The notes beneath the pieces were generated by a model. It was not told where the DNA came from. It was given only the letters and a program-made list of their open reading frames with translations, and searched no databases. From positions 27,682 through 91,681 of the forward strand of contig SVFM01000010.1 of NCBI GenBank assembly GCA_015056865.1: DNA of 64,000 bases, given 5' to 3'. Of the stretch, positions 47,001 to 54,713 are shown piece after piece. Both the position numbers and the translations under genes were made by a program. Source of the DNA: Lachnospiraceae bacterium. Lineage in GTDB: Bacteria; Bacillota; Clostridia; Lachnospirales; Lachnospiraceae. The first letter of the stretch is position 1. Every line of letters starts with the position of its first letter.

Positions 47001-47592
47001 TGCCATTGAGGATTATAAGAATCTGATGGAGCGTTATACTTTCCTAAAGACGCAGCACGATGATCTGGTGGAGGCTGAAAAGACGCTGGAAGGCATCATT
47101 CAAGAGTTAGACACCGCCATGAGAAAGCAGTTCCATGAAAAATTCGGGGAGATCAACCGCGAATTTGACAAGGTGTTTAAGGAGCTGTTTGGCGGAGGAA
47201 AGGGTACCCTGGAGCTGATGGAGGATGAGGATGTGCTGGAGGCAGGAATCCGTATTATCGCTCAGCCGCCCGGCAAGAAATTACAGAACATGATGCAGCT
47301 GTCCGGCGGCGAGAAGGCACTGACAGCAATCTCTCTGCTTTTTGCCATTCAGAACCTGAAACCCTCGCCGTTCTGCTTACTGGATGAGATTGAAGCTGCT
47401 CTGGATGAAAACAATGTGACCAGATTTGCAAGCTATTTACATAAACTGACCAAGAGTACACAGTTTATTGTGATCACACACAGAAGAGGAACCATGGCCC
47501 GGGCAGACCGGCTGTATGGTATCACTATGCAGGAAAAGGGCGTTTCCACTTTGGTAAGCGTGAACTTGATCGATAAGGATTTGGACAACTAG
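44032..47592 (+). CDS. smc: Chromosome segregation protein SMC
   Basis: A 1186-residue SMC ATPase that organises and segregates the chromosome with ScpA and ScpB. Walker A is GPNGSGKSNVADAVRWVLGE, long coiled coils run from about 170-500 and 660-1010, the hinge lies around 520-640 (GYGGSVQKVM to GRIMVVDHVDHA), and the C-terminal head has LSGGEKALTAISLLFAIQ and FCLLDEIEAALDE. The size is that expected. It is followed 18 bases later by ftsY, the usual partner order. Confidence 0.97.
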   Translation: MYLKSIEIYGFKSFANKMNFKFHNGITGIVGPNGSGKSNVADAVRWVLGEQRIKQLRGASMQDVIFAGTEARKPLSYAYVAITLDNSDHQLAIDYDEVTVARRIYRSGESEYLINGTTCRLKDVNELFYDTGIGKEGYSIIGQGQIDKILSGKPEDRRELFDEAAGIVKFKRRKYAAQKKLEDEQQNLVRVKDILSELEKQVGPLEKQAETAKVYLKKKEALKTLDVNVFLLEHNRLRDQLKEVAGKYEIATDDLESTKKEYENIKEEYERIAARIESLDAAIEQARSSLTDTSVLRGKLEGEINVLKEQINSARGNGEHLQNRQKNVQALIDEKNLEKKGIQEKKSEIDKQVEQLSAARDEMHQLLLVVQNRIAELNDHIENGKNTIIGELNQRATIKSKIGRYDTMLEQISIRKAQLNSRLLRAKTDEAEQEEAIRRLQEEFDRVSQEISGMDENVAAMELELGSIREYLASSDEKLRNTQEQYHQEKSKLEALSNLTERYEGYGGSVQKVMEQKEKEKGIIGVVADIIKVEKKYETAIETALGGNIQNIVTDDEETAKKMIGFLKNNKLGRATFLPLTSITNPQEFKHTEALKEKGVIGMADELVQLDEKYRNVAKSMLGRIMVVDHVDHAVKIARKYGYAIRMVTLEGELLVPGGAISGGAFKNSSNLLGRRREMEELEKKVKSLLESIQNLQQEIEDTRTRRNKMRVELESLKAEIQRKFIEQNTARLNVASAKERQEEALEGFDALQKEAQEIEGQIQEIEKNKQEIQVELACSEELEKNTEIQIIAFQKELESRRREETEEAAKVSQWDVKVEKMVQTQGFHQQNVDRINAEIHRHELELGEINEGLQATQETVAEKERNILEIQKTITASHTSQSQAEQKLKDDIALKEELAEKQKNFFRSREEIAERMTGLDKEVYRLNVQKEKLEESIETQINYMWDEYEITLSDAAGLRNEAMMDLSAMKKEIAALKDQIKKLGDVNVNAIEDYKNLMERYTFLKTQHDDLVEAEKTLEGIIQELDTAMRKQFHEKFGEINREFDKVFKELFGGGKGTLELMEDEDVLEAGIRIIAQPPGKKLQNMMQLSGGEKALTAISLLFAIQNLKPSPFCLLDEIEAALDENNVTRFASYLHKLTKSTQFIVITHRRGTMARADRLYGITMQEKGVSTLVSVNLIDKDLDN

Positions 47593-47609
47593 GCAGGAGG
47601 GATTCTTTC

Positions 47610-48539
47610 ATGAGTGAAGAGAAAAAAGGCTTGTTTGCCCGGCTAAGGAGTGGACTGAGCAAGACAAGAGAGAATATCGTCAAAGGGATTGACAGAGTAT
47701 TCAGTGGATTTTCAGCGATTGACGAAGATTTTTATGAAGAACTGGAAGAAATCCTGATCATGGGTGATATCGGTGTAAAAGCCACCGGTGATATTATTGA
47801 ACGACTAAAACATCAGGTGAAAGAGCAGCATCTAAAGGAGCCCGCAGAGTGCAAGCAGCTTTTGGTGGAAAGCATCAAGCAGCAGATGCAGGTGGAAGAA
47901 ACTGCCTATGAGTTTGAAAACAGACAGTCAGTTGTCATGGTCATCGGTGTAAACGGTGTGGGTAAGACTACATCCATAGGAAAGATGGCTGCCAAGCTGA
48001 AGGCTCAGGGCAAAAAAGTGCTGATCGTGGCGGCGGATACCTTCCGTGCTGCTGCAGGAGAGCAGTTGGAGGAATGGGCTCACAGGGCAGGTGTGGATAT
48101 CATCAGTGCCAGAGAGGGAGCGGATCCGGCCAGTGTGATCTTTGATGCGGTAAATGCTGCAAAAGCCAGAAATGTGGATGTGCTTTTGTGTGATACGGCG
48201 GGACGTCTTCACAATAAAAAGAACTTGATGGAAGAACTGCGGAAGATGAACCGCATCATTGACAGAGAGTTCCCTGATGCACATAGGGAGAATCTCATTG
48301 TTTTGGACGGCACAACAGGCCAGAACGCCTTGGCCCAGGCCAGAGAGTTTGGAAGTGTGACGGAGCTTACAGGTATCATTCTGACCAAGATGGACGGTAC
48401 CGCCAAGGGCGGGATCGCAGTGGCAATTCAGTCGGAATTACAGGTACCGGTCAAGTATATCGGTGTAGGTGAAACCATTGATGATCTACAGAAGTTTCAT
48501 GCAGACGAATTTGTGAATGCGCTGTTTGACATACAGTAG
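47610..48539 (+). CDS. ftsY: Signal recognition particle receptor FtsY
   Basis: A 309-residue SRP receptor GTPase that docks ribosomes to the membrane. The N domain (about 1-95) has a short basic start rather than a long acidic A domain, as in many Firmicutes. The G domain shows GVNGVGKTTSIGKMA, DTAGRLHNK and TKMDGTAKGG. Its partner Ffh is encoded at 52162. Confidence 0.97.
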   Translation: MSEEKKGLFARLRSGLSKTRENIVKGIDRVFSGFSAIDEDFYEELEEILIMGDIGVKATGDIIERLKHQVKEQHLKEPAECKQLLVESIKQQMQVEETAYEFENRQSVVMVIGVNGVGKTTSIGKMAAKLKAQGKKVLIVAADTFRAAAGEQLEEWAHRAGVDIISAREGADPASVIFDAVNAAKARNVDVLLCDTAGRLHNKKNLMEELRKMNRIIDREFPDAHRENLIVLDGTTGQNALAQAREFGSVTELTGIILTKMDGTAKGGIAVAIQSELQVPVKYIGVGETIDDLQKFHADEFVNALFDIQ

Positions 48540-48553
48540 AAAGGCTGGGAAAT

Positions 48554-49765
48554 ATGTTGACATTGGAAAAATTTGAAGAGGCATCTGAAATTGTAAAAAA
48601 GGTCACTTTGGAAACCAAGTTGATCTACAGCGACTATTTCAGTGCACAGACCGGGAACAGAGTGTATCTGAAACCCGAAAACATGCAGTTTACCGGTGCT
48701 TATAAGGTCCGCGGTGCCTATTATAAAATGAGTACGCTGACGGATGAGGAGCGGGAAAAAGGGCTGATCACCGCTTCGGCAGGCAATCATGCCCAGGGTG
48801 TTGCCTATGCAGCCAAATGCTATGGGGCCAAGGCAACCATCGTCATGCCCACAACCACACCTTTGATGAAGGTAAACCGCACCAAAAGTTATGGAGCAGA
48901 TGTGGTACTTTATGGTGATGTGTATGATGAGGCCTGTGCCAAGGCTTATGAGTTGGCAGAGGAACACGGCTACACTTTCATTCATCCCTTTGATGATCTG
49001 ACTGTGGCTACCGGTCAGGGCACCATAGCCATGGAAATTTTCAAGGAGCTTCCCCTGGTGGATTATATTCTGGTACCTATCGGAGGAGGCGGACTTGCTA
49101 CCGGCGTGTCCACTTTGGCAAAGATGCTGAATCCTAAGATCAAAGTGATCGGTGTTGAACCTGCAGGAGCAAACTGTATGCAGGAATCTCTGCGCCAGGG
49201 AAAAGTGGTGACCTTGCCCATGGTCAGCACCATTGCAGACGGCACTGCAGTAAAAACTCCAGGATCTAAATTGTTCCCTTACATACAAGAGAATATTGAT
49301 GATATTATAACAGTGGAAGATGGGGAATTGGTTACCGCCTTCTTGGATATGGTAGAAAACCATAAGATGGTGGTGGAAAATTCCGGACTTTTGACAGTGG
49401 CAGCCATCAAAAAACTGCAGGTAAAGGATAAAAGGATCGTTTCTATCTTAAGTGGGGGCAACATGGATGTGATCACCATGTCCTCAGTAGTGCAGCAGGG
49501 ATTGATCTTCCGCGACAGAATATTTACTGTGTCGGTGTTACTGCCGGATAAGCCCGGAGAATTATGCAGGGTGGCCGGAGTGATTGCCAGAGAAAGCGGC
49601 AACGTGATCAAACTGGAGCATAATCAGTTTGTGTCAACCAATCGAAATGCAGCCGTGGAACTTAGGATCACCATGGAGGCCTTTGGAACGGAGCACAAGG
49701 AGCAGATCATGGAGGCTCTCAGACAGGAGGGCTATCAACCCAAATTAGAACAAACGAATATTTAA
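48554..49765 (+). CDS. ilvA: Threonine ammonia-lyase
   Basis: A 403-residue PLP enzyme that deaminates threonine to 2-oxobutanoate. The Schiff-base lysine is Lys51 in TGAYKVRGAYYKM; SAGNHAQGVAYAA and the glycine-rich GGGGLATGVS bind PLP. A single C-terminal ACT domain (about 325-400, VSVLLPDKPGELCRVAG) distinguishes it from the shorter TdcB; isoleucine or valine control is possible. It lies 14 bases after ftsY but has no functional link to it. A terminator follows. Confidence 0.93.
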   Translation: MLTLEKFEEASEIVKKVTLETKLIYSDYFSAQTGNRVYLKPENMQFTGAYKVRGAYYKMSTLTDEEREKGLITASAGNHAQGVAYAAKCYGAKATIVMPTTTPLMKVNRTKSYGADVVLYGDVYDEACAKAYELAEEHGYTFIHPFDDLTVATGQGTIAMEIFKELPLVDYILVPIGGGGLATGVSTLAKMLNPKIKVIGVEPAGANCMQESLRQGKVVTLPMVSTIADGTAVKTPGSKLFPYIQENIDDIITVEDGELVTAFLDMVENHKMVVENSGLLTVAAIKKLQVKDKRIVSILSGGNMDVITMSSVVQQGLIFRDRIFTVSVLLPDKPGELCRVAGVIARESGNVIKLEHNQFVSTNRNAAVELRITMEAFGTEHKEQIMEALRQEGYQPKLEQTNI

Positions 49766-49768
49766 TTT

Positions 49769-49803
49769 GAAACCGCATATGTTAAGTATGCGGTTTTAAA
49801 TTT
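49769..49803 (+). terminator. Terminator after ilvA
   Basis: AAACCGCATA (49770-49779) and TATGCGGTTT (49787-49796) form a 10-base stem, followed by TAAATTT. Confidence 0.85.
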
Positions 49804-49823
49804 CTGTAAAAAGAGGACAAGCT

Positions 49824-50675
49824 ATGCAATGGAAACGCAGGATAATAGATGGTGTGACGGTACTGACTGCAACAATTTTTTATAGTGTGGCCATCAGTCT
49901 TTTTTTGGATCCCAATGATCTGGCTCCCGGCGGAGTAACCGGTATTTCTGTGATCATCAATCGGATCAGCGGGATTGAGACGGGGACTTTAATTCTTTTG
50001 CTGAACATCCCCATCTTACTTCTTGGTCTGTGGAAATTTGGAAAGAGATTCATTGCATCCACAGGCTGTTGTATTCTGTTGACCTCCTTTTTTACCAATT
50101 TGTTGGCTTATGCAGAGCCTCTTACCAAAGAGCCTCTTTTGGCGGTATTGGCGGGTGGGGGACTGATGGGGATTGCCCTGGGATTAGTATTTAGGGTGGG
50201 ATCAACCACAGGAGGGACGGATATTATTGTAAAAATTCTGCGTATCAAGCTGCCTCATCTAAGGACCGGGGCTATTTTTATGTTGATAGATCTGGCTGTG
50301 GTGGCTTGCTCTGCTTTTGTTTTTCAGGATATTGACAAGGCACTGTATGCCGGTATTGCTGTTTTCTTTGCATCCTTTTGCATGGATCTTGTTTTATATG
50401 GTCAGGATGGGGCAAAGTTGCTCTATATCATCAGTGACGCCCCGCAGCAGATTGCACAAAGAATCCTTCAGGAGCTGGACATCGGGGTAACCTATATTCA
50501 GGGAAGCGGGGCATACAGCGGCAGAGGAAAGAAGGTTTTAATGTGTGTCATGCGCAAGCAATTATATCCCAGGGTAAGGGAAGTGGTAAAGGAAGAGGAC
50601 CCACAGGCTTTTATGATCGTGACCAGTGCCACGGAAATCTACGGACAGGGATATAAGAATTATTTCAATGTATAG
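49824..50675 (+). CDS. YitT-family membrane protein
   Basis: A 283-residue protein with five to six hydrophobic segments in the first 200 residues (for example LTATIFYSVAISLFLDPND, then TLILLLNIPILLLGLW) and a soluble DUF2179 domain at the C-terminus (about 205-280). This is the YitT/YqfU layout. The family is widespread in Firmicutes and its function is unknown. It stands alone between a terminator and the promoter of the sugar kinase gene. Confidence 0.85.
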   Translation: MQWKRRIIDGVTVLTATIFYSVAISLFLDPNDLAPGGVTGISVIINRISGIETGTLILLLNIPILLLGLWKFGKRFIASTGCCILLTSFFTNLLAYAEPLTKEPLLAVLAGGGLMGIALGLVFRVGSTTGGTDIIVKILRIKLPHLRTGAIFMLIDLAVVACSAFVFQDIDKALYAGIAVFFASFCMDLVLYGQDGAKLLYIISDAPQQIAQRILQELDIGVTYIQGSGAYSGRGKKVLMCVMRKQLYPRVREVVKEEDPQAFMIVTSATEIYGQGYKNYFNV

Positions 50676-50678
50676 TGA

Positions 50679-50707
50679 TTGACGTGGAACGTTTTTATCA
50701 ATATAAT
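50679..50707 (+). promoter_or_regulatory. Promoter of the sugar kinase gene
   Basis: TTGACG (50679-50684) and TATAAT (50702-50707) are 17 bases apart. Confidence 0.8.
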
Positions 50708-50739
50708 GGGGTAGACAGAAAACATAGGAGGATTACGAA

Positions 50740-51696
50740 ATGTATGATGTGACAGCTTTAGGTGAAATCTTGATTGATTTTACACCTTGTGGAAAGTCCC
50801 AGGCAGGCCAGTGTTTGTTTGAGCAAAACCCTGGCGGCGCGCCGGCAAATGTTTTGGCATGCCTTAGCAAACATGGAAAACAGACTGCATTTATTGGTAA
50901 AGTCGGAAAAGATATGCATGGAGCATTTTTAAAATCTGTGTTGGAGGAAAGCAGCATTGCGACAGAAGGTCTTGTGGAAGATGGGAATGTATTTACCACA
51001 CTGGCATTTGTAGCTTTATCGGATACAGGAGAGAGAAACTTTTCTTTTGCCAGAAAGCCGGGAGCAGATACCTGTCTTACTCAGGAAGAATTAAAAGAAG
51101 ATATTATCAGGGAAAGTAAAATCTTACATATTGGTTCTTTGTCTTTGACCACAGAGCCTTCCAGAGGAACAACTATTAAGGCGTTACAGATCGCAAAAGA
51201 GGCGGGCTGTATCATTTCTTACGATCCCAATTATCGTGCGCCACTTTGGGACAGCAAGGAAGCAGCTGTTGCAGGGATGCGTTCAGTGGTCGGCTATGTG
51301 GATGTGATGAAGATTTCAGATGAAGAAACGGCACTTTTGACTGATGAGGAAGCGCCGGAGGCTGCAGCAAAGAAGTTGGTTGAGGAAGGTGTGCCTCTTG
51401 TGGCAGTAACCCTTGGATCCAAGGGGGCGCTTGTCTGCACCAAAGAGGGCAGTGCTATCGTGCCCGGCTATCAGGCGAATATGGTGGATACGACAGGTGC
51501 AGGGGATTCTTTTTGGGGCGGATTCCTTGAAAGATTGTTGGAGTCAGGAAAGAAACCCTGTGAAGTAACCTTGGAGGAAGCGGTTTTGTTTGCAAGCTTT
51601 GGAAATGCCGTAGCAAGCCTTTGTGTGGAAAAGCGTGGTGCAATACCTGCTATGCCCACTTTGGAAGAAGTACAGGCAAGAATGAAAGAAAAGTAA
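50740..51696 (+). CDS. PfkB-family carbohydrate kinase (probable fructokinase)
   Basis: A 318-residue ribokinase-fold sugar kinase. NPGGAPANVLACLSKHG and FIGKVGKDMHG form the first PfkB signature, and DTTGAGDSFWGGF near residues 252-264 is the second one with the catalytic Asp. Fructokinases of gut Clostridia look like this, but ribose, 2-keto-3-deoxygluconate and other substrates are possible. It has its own promoter and AGGAGG, and no transporter or sugar gene is adjacent. Confidence 0.88.
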   Translation: MYDVTALGEILIDFTPCGKSQAGQCLFEQNPGGAPANVLACLSKHGKQTAFIGKVGKDMHGAFLKSVLEESSIATEGLVEDGNVFTTLAFVALSDTGERNFSFARKPGADTCLTQEELKEDIIRESKILHIGSLSLTTEPSRGTTIKALQIAKEAGCIISYDPNYRAPLWDSKEAAVAGMRSVVGYVDVMKISDEETALLTDEEAPEAAAKKLVEEGVPLVAVTLGSKGALVCTKEGSAIVPGYQANMVDTTGAGDSFWGGFLERLLESGKKPCEVTLEEAVLFASFGNAVASLCVEKRGAIPAMPTLEEVQARMKEK

Positions 51697-51715
51697 GACT
51701 GTAAAGAAAAAACAC

Positions 51716-51744
51716 TTGACACCTGCTTGCTTTTCCTGTATGAT
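51716..51744 (+). promoter_or_regulatory. Promoter of the ylxM-ffh operon
   Basis: TTGACA (51716-51721) and TATGAT (51739-51744) are 17 bases apart, close to the consensus. Confidence 0.85.
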
Positions 51745-51762
51745 ACAAAAGGTGATGCAGAT

Positions 51763-52158
51763 ATGGAAAAGATATTTGAGCAAAGTCTGCTCTATGATTT
51801 TTACGGAGAACTGCTGACAGAGCATCAGCGCAAGATTTATGAGGACGCTGTTTTCGGCGATCTGTCCTTGGGAGAGATTGCCAGGGATGCTGGTATCAGC
51901 AGGCAGGGTGTGCATGATCTGATCAAGCGGTGTGACAGGGCGTTGCAGGAGTATGAGGCAAAGTTACACCTGCTGGAGCGATTTTTAAAGACCAAAAAAG
52001 AGGCGGAGAAGATTGCACAGCTGGCGGAATTTGCCCTGGCTACATGTGGCGGCAGGATATTGCGTGAGGCCGCCGGAGAGTCCGAAAATGGTGCGGATAC
52101 AGAGATCTATTTAAGAGAGATCAGGGACTTGTCCCGGGGATTGATAGAGGAGTTATAG
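51763..52158 (+). CDS. ylxM: YlxM-family putative DNA-binding protein
   Basis: A 131-residue helix-turn-helix protein of the YlxM/P13-like family, which sits before ffh in Firmicutes. The HTH is around FGDLSLGEIARDAGISRQGVHD, partly listed here as its core IARDAGISRQGV. In studied streptococci the homologue interacts with SRP components. I chose ATG 51763 since AAAGGTGATG lies before it; an earlier start at 51727 overlaps the -10 box. It is 3 bases from ffh. Confidence 0.88.
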   Translation: MEKIFEQSLLYDFYGELLTEHQRKIYEDAVFGDLSLGEIARDAGISRQGVHDLIKRCDRALQEYEAKLHLLERFLKTKKEAEKIAQLAEFALATCGGRILREAAGESENGADTEIYLREIRDLSRGLIEEL

Positions 52159-52161
52159 CAG

Positions 52162-53523
52162 ATGGCATTTGAGAGTTTGACCGACAAACTGCAAAATGTG
52201 TTTAAGAACCTTAGAAGTAAGGGCAGATTGACCCAGGAGGATGTAAAGGCAGCGCTGAGAGAAGTGCGGATGGCTCTGCTTGAGGCCGATGTGAACTTTA
52301 AGGTGGTCAAGCAGTTTGTGAAGTCGGTAGAGGAGAGAGCTATCGGCGCTGATGTAATGAACGGCCTGAATCCCGGACAGATGGTGATCAAGATCGTCAA
52401 TGAGGAAATGATAAGCCTCATGGGCAGTGAGACCACGGAGGTTTCCTTCCAACCGGGTAAGTCCATCACAGTGATCATGATGGCAGGTCTGCAGGGTGCA
52501 GGTAAGACCACCGCAACCGCAAAGCTTGCTGGAAAGTTTAAATTAAAGGGTAAGAAATCCCTGCTGGTTGCCTGTGACGTATATCGTCCGGCGGCGATCC
52601 AGCAGCTACAGATAAACGGCGAAAAGATGGAGGTAGAGGTTTTCTCCATGGGCACCGGGCATAAGCCTGTGGACATCGCCAAGGCTGCAGTAGAGCATGC
52701 CAAAAAGAACGGTCACAATGTAGTGATCCTGGATACCGCAGGACGCCTGCATATTGATGAGGATATGATGGCTGAACTGCAGGAGATCAAGGCCCAGGTG
52801 GCTGTGCATCAGACACTTTTGGTAGTAGATGCCATGACCGGTCAGGATGCAGTAAATGTGGCAAAGGAGTTTGATGAAAAGGTCGGTATCGATGGAGTGA
52901 TCCTGTCCAAGATGGACGGTGACACCAGAGGCGGTGCGGCTCTTTCTGTAAAGGCAGTGACAGGAAAACCCATTCTTTATGTGGGCATGGGCGAGAAGCT
53001 TTCCGATATGGAGCAGTTTTATCCGGATCGAATGGCAAGCCGTATTCTTGGCATGGGAGATGTGCTCTCCCTGATCGACAAGGTGAAGGAAGCCAATCTG
53101 GAGATCGACGAACAGAAAGAGAAGGACATGGCTGCCCGGATGAAGAAGGGCAAGTTTGACTTTGAGGACTACCTGGAGAGCATGAAACAGATGCGCAAGA
53201 TGGGAGGCCTTAGTTCCCTGCTTGGCATGATGCCGGGTATGAGCGGAAAGATGGGCGATATCGAGTCCATGATAGATGAAAAGAAGATCGCACATACAGA
53301 GGCCATCATTCTTTCAATGACGCCTCAGGAGAGAAAGGATCCCAAGCTGCTCAATCCCAGACGCAAGCATCGCATTGCCAAGGGAGCAGGCCTCGATATT
53401 GCAGAGGTAAACCGTTTCGTAAAACAGTTTGAACAGAGCCAGAAGATGATGAAACAGATGGGCGGCATGGGCAAACGAGGAAGAGGAATGTTCGGCGGTT
53501 TGGGCGGTAAATTTCCCTTTTAA
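52162..53523 (+). CDS. ffh: Signal recognition particle protein Ffh
   Basis: A 453-residue SRP54 homologue that binds signal sequences on the ribosome together with SRP RNA. It has the helical N domain, a GTPase domain with GLQGAGKTTATAKLA, DTAGRLHID and SKMDGDTRGG, and a Met-rich M domain at the C-terminus (about 300-453, MKQMGGMGKRGRG near the end). The partner receptor FtsY is at 47610. No SRP RNA gene was seen in the window. Confidence 0.97.
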   Translation: MAFESLTDKLQNVFKNLRSKGRLTQEDVKAALREVRMALLEADVNFKVVKQFVKSVEERAIGADVMNGLNPGQMVIKIVNEEMISLMGSETTEVSFQPGKSITVIMMAGLQGAGKTTATAKLAGKFKLKGKKSLLVACDVYRPAAIQQLQINGEKMEVEVFSMGTGHKPVDIAKAAVEHAKKNGHNVVILDTAGRLHIDEDMMAELQEIKAQVAVHQTLLVVDAMTGQDAVNVAKEFDEKVGIDGVILSKMDGDTRGGAALSVKAVTGKPILYVGMGEKLSDMEQFYPDRMASRILGMGDVLSLIDKVKEANLEIDEQKEKDMAARMKKGKFDFEDYLESMKQMRKMGGLSSLLGMMPGMSGKMGDIESMIDEKKIAHTEAIILSMTPQERKDPKLLNPRRKHRIAKGAGLDIAEVNRFVKQFEQSQKMMKQMGGMGKRGRGMFGGLGGKFPF

Positions 53524-53616
53524 CGTCAGATAACAGTCAGGTATGGAGCACCTGCGGGTGACTTCTTATCATAGATAAGCAAACAAAACAAAGCAAACAT
53601 TTGGAGGTAAAAAACA

Positions 53617-53862
53617 ATGGCAGTAAAAATCAGATTGAGAAGAATGGGACAGAAGAAGGCTCCTTTTTATAGAATCGTTGTAGCTGATTCTCGTTCCCCC
53701 AGAGATGGAAGATGCATCGAGGAGATCGGTACTTATGATCCCAGCACAGATCCCAGCACTGTAAAGGTAGATGAGGAGTTGGCTAAGAAGTGGCTTGCAA
53801 ACGGTGCACAGCCCACAGAGATTGTCAGCAAGCTGTTTAAGCAGGCAGGGATTGAGAAATAA
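53617..53862 (+). CDS. rpsP: 30S ribosomal protein S16
   Basis: An 81-residue S16. It begins [20 protein letters not shown] and continues with [19 protein letters not shown], both diagnostic. It is preceded by TTTGGAGGT and followed by khpA, the standard order. The 93-base gap before it shows a small CACC/GGTG hairpin only. Confidence 0.98.
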   Translation: MAVKIRLRRMGQKKAPFYRIVVADSRSPRDGRCIEEIGTYDPSTDPSTVKVDEELAKKWLANGAQPTEIVSKLFKQAGIEK

Positions 53863-53895
53863 GTTTTTTCGACGATTCTTTTTTGGAGGTGGATG

Positions 53896-54123
53896 ATGAA
53901 AGAATTAGTTGAGGTAATCGCAAAAGCACTTGTTGATCATCCGGATGAAGTGATCGTGACAGAGAAAAGCTCAGGCAAGAATGTCGTTGTGGAACTTCGT
54001 GTTGCACCTGCCGATATGGGTAAAGTGATCGGTAAACAGGGTAAGATTGCAAAAGCAATCCGTTCTGTTGTAAAGGCTGCATCATCCAAAGACAATAAGA
54101 GAGTGGATGTAGATATCGTTTGA
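53896..54123 (+). CDS. khpA: KH-domain RNA-binding protein KhpA
   Basis: A 75-residue single KH-domain protein (YlqC/KhpA). The GxxG loop is GKQGK in MGKVIGKQGKIAKAIR. Studied homologues pair with KhpB and affect cell division and small RNAs. Of two in-frame ATGs (53893 and 53896), the second has the better distance (6 bases) from GGAGG at 53885-53889. A strong terminator follows it. Confidence 0.92.
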   Translation: MKELVEVIAKALVDHPDEVIVTEKSSGKNVVVELRVAPADMGKVIGKQGKIAKAIRSVVKAASSKDNKRVDVDIV

Positions 54124-54129
54124 TAGGAG

Positions 54130-54162
54130 CAGGGACACTTGAGTCAAAAGTGTCCCTGTTTT
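54130..54162 (+). terminator. Strong terminator between khpA and rimM
   Basis: CAGGGACACTT (54130-54140) and AAGTGTCCCTG (54148-54158) form a perfect 11-base stem, followed by TTTT. It splits the rpsP-khpA message from rimM-trmD-rplS, or works as a partial attenuator. Confidence 0.85.
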
Positions 54163-54189
54163 CAAAATGAGAGGGATTGGTAAGGAGAT

Positions 54190-54699
54190 ATGGAAGAATT
54201 TTTGCAGGTGGGAGCCATCACATCAACCCATGGTATCCGTGGGGAGGTAAAGGTTTTTCCTACCACAGACGATGCCAAACGTTTTAAACGTTTAAAGGAT
54301 GTGATATTAAATACCGGAAAAGAGAAGATAACGCTGGAGATCGAAGGGGTCAAATTTTTTAAGCAGTTTGTGATCCTGAAGTTCAAAGGCATTGATAATA
54401 TCAATGATGTGGAGAAGTACAAGGGAAAAAATCTCTACGTGACCAGAAACAATGCGGTGCGCCTTAGAAAGGATGAATATTTTGTGGCAGATCTGATCGG
54501 TCTGGAAGTATGGAAAGAGGACGGTCTGCGGCTTGGTACGCTTACGGATGTGCTTTCCACAGGGGCAAATGACGTCTATGAGGTGCAGATGGAAGACGGA
54601 AAGAAGGTTCTTCTGCCGGCTATCAAGGAATGTATTTTAGAGGTCGATATAGAGGGCGGCAGGATGACGATCCACCTGATGGATGGTTTGTTGGATTAA
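54190..54699 (+). CDS. rimM: Ribosome maturation factor RimM
   Basis: A 169-residue 16S rRNA processing factor that binds S19 during 30S maturation. The N-terminal motif [16 protein letters not shown] and the C-terminal PRC-barrel part with [16 protein letters not shown] are both typical. The next gene, trmD, is 14 bases away, as is usual. Confidence 0.95.
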   Translation: MEEFLQVGAITSTHGIRGEVKVFPTTDDAKRFKRLKDVILNTGKEKITLEIEGVKFFKQFVILKFKGIDNINDVEKYKGKNLYVTRNNAVRLRKDEYFVADLIGLEVWKEDGLRLGTLTDVLSTGANDVYEVQMEDGKKVLLPAIKECILEVDIEGGRMTIHLMDGLLD

Positions 54700-54713
54700 A
54701 AGGCGGGAAAAAG

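Noticed and set aside
54274..54300. Repeated AAACGTTT in rimM
   Set aside because: It encodes Lys-Arg-Phe-Lys-Arg in a normal part of RimM; I see no sign that it is a site.
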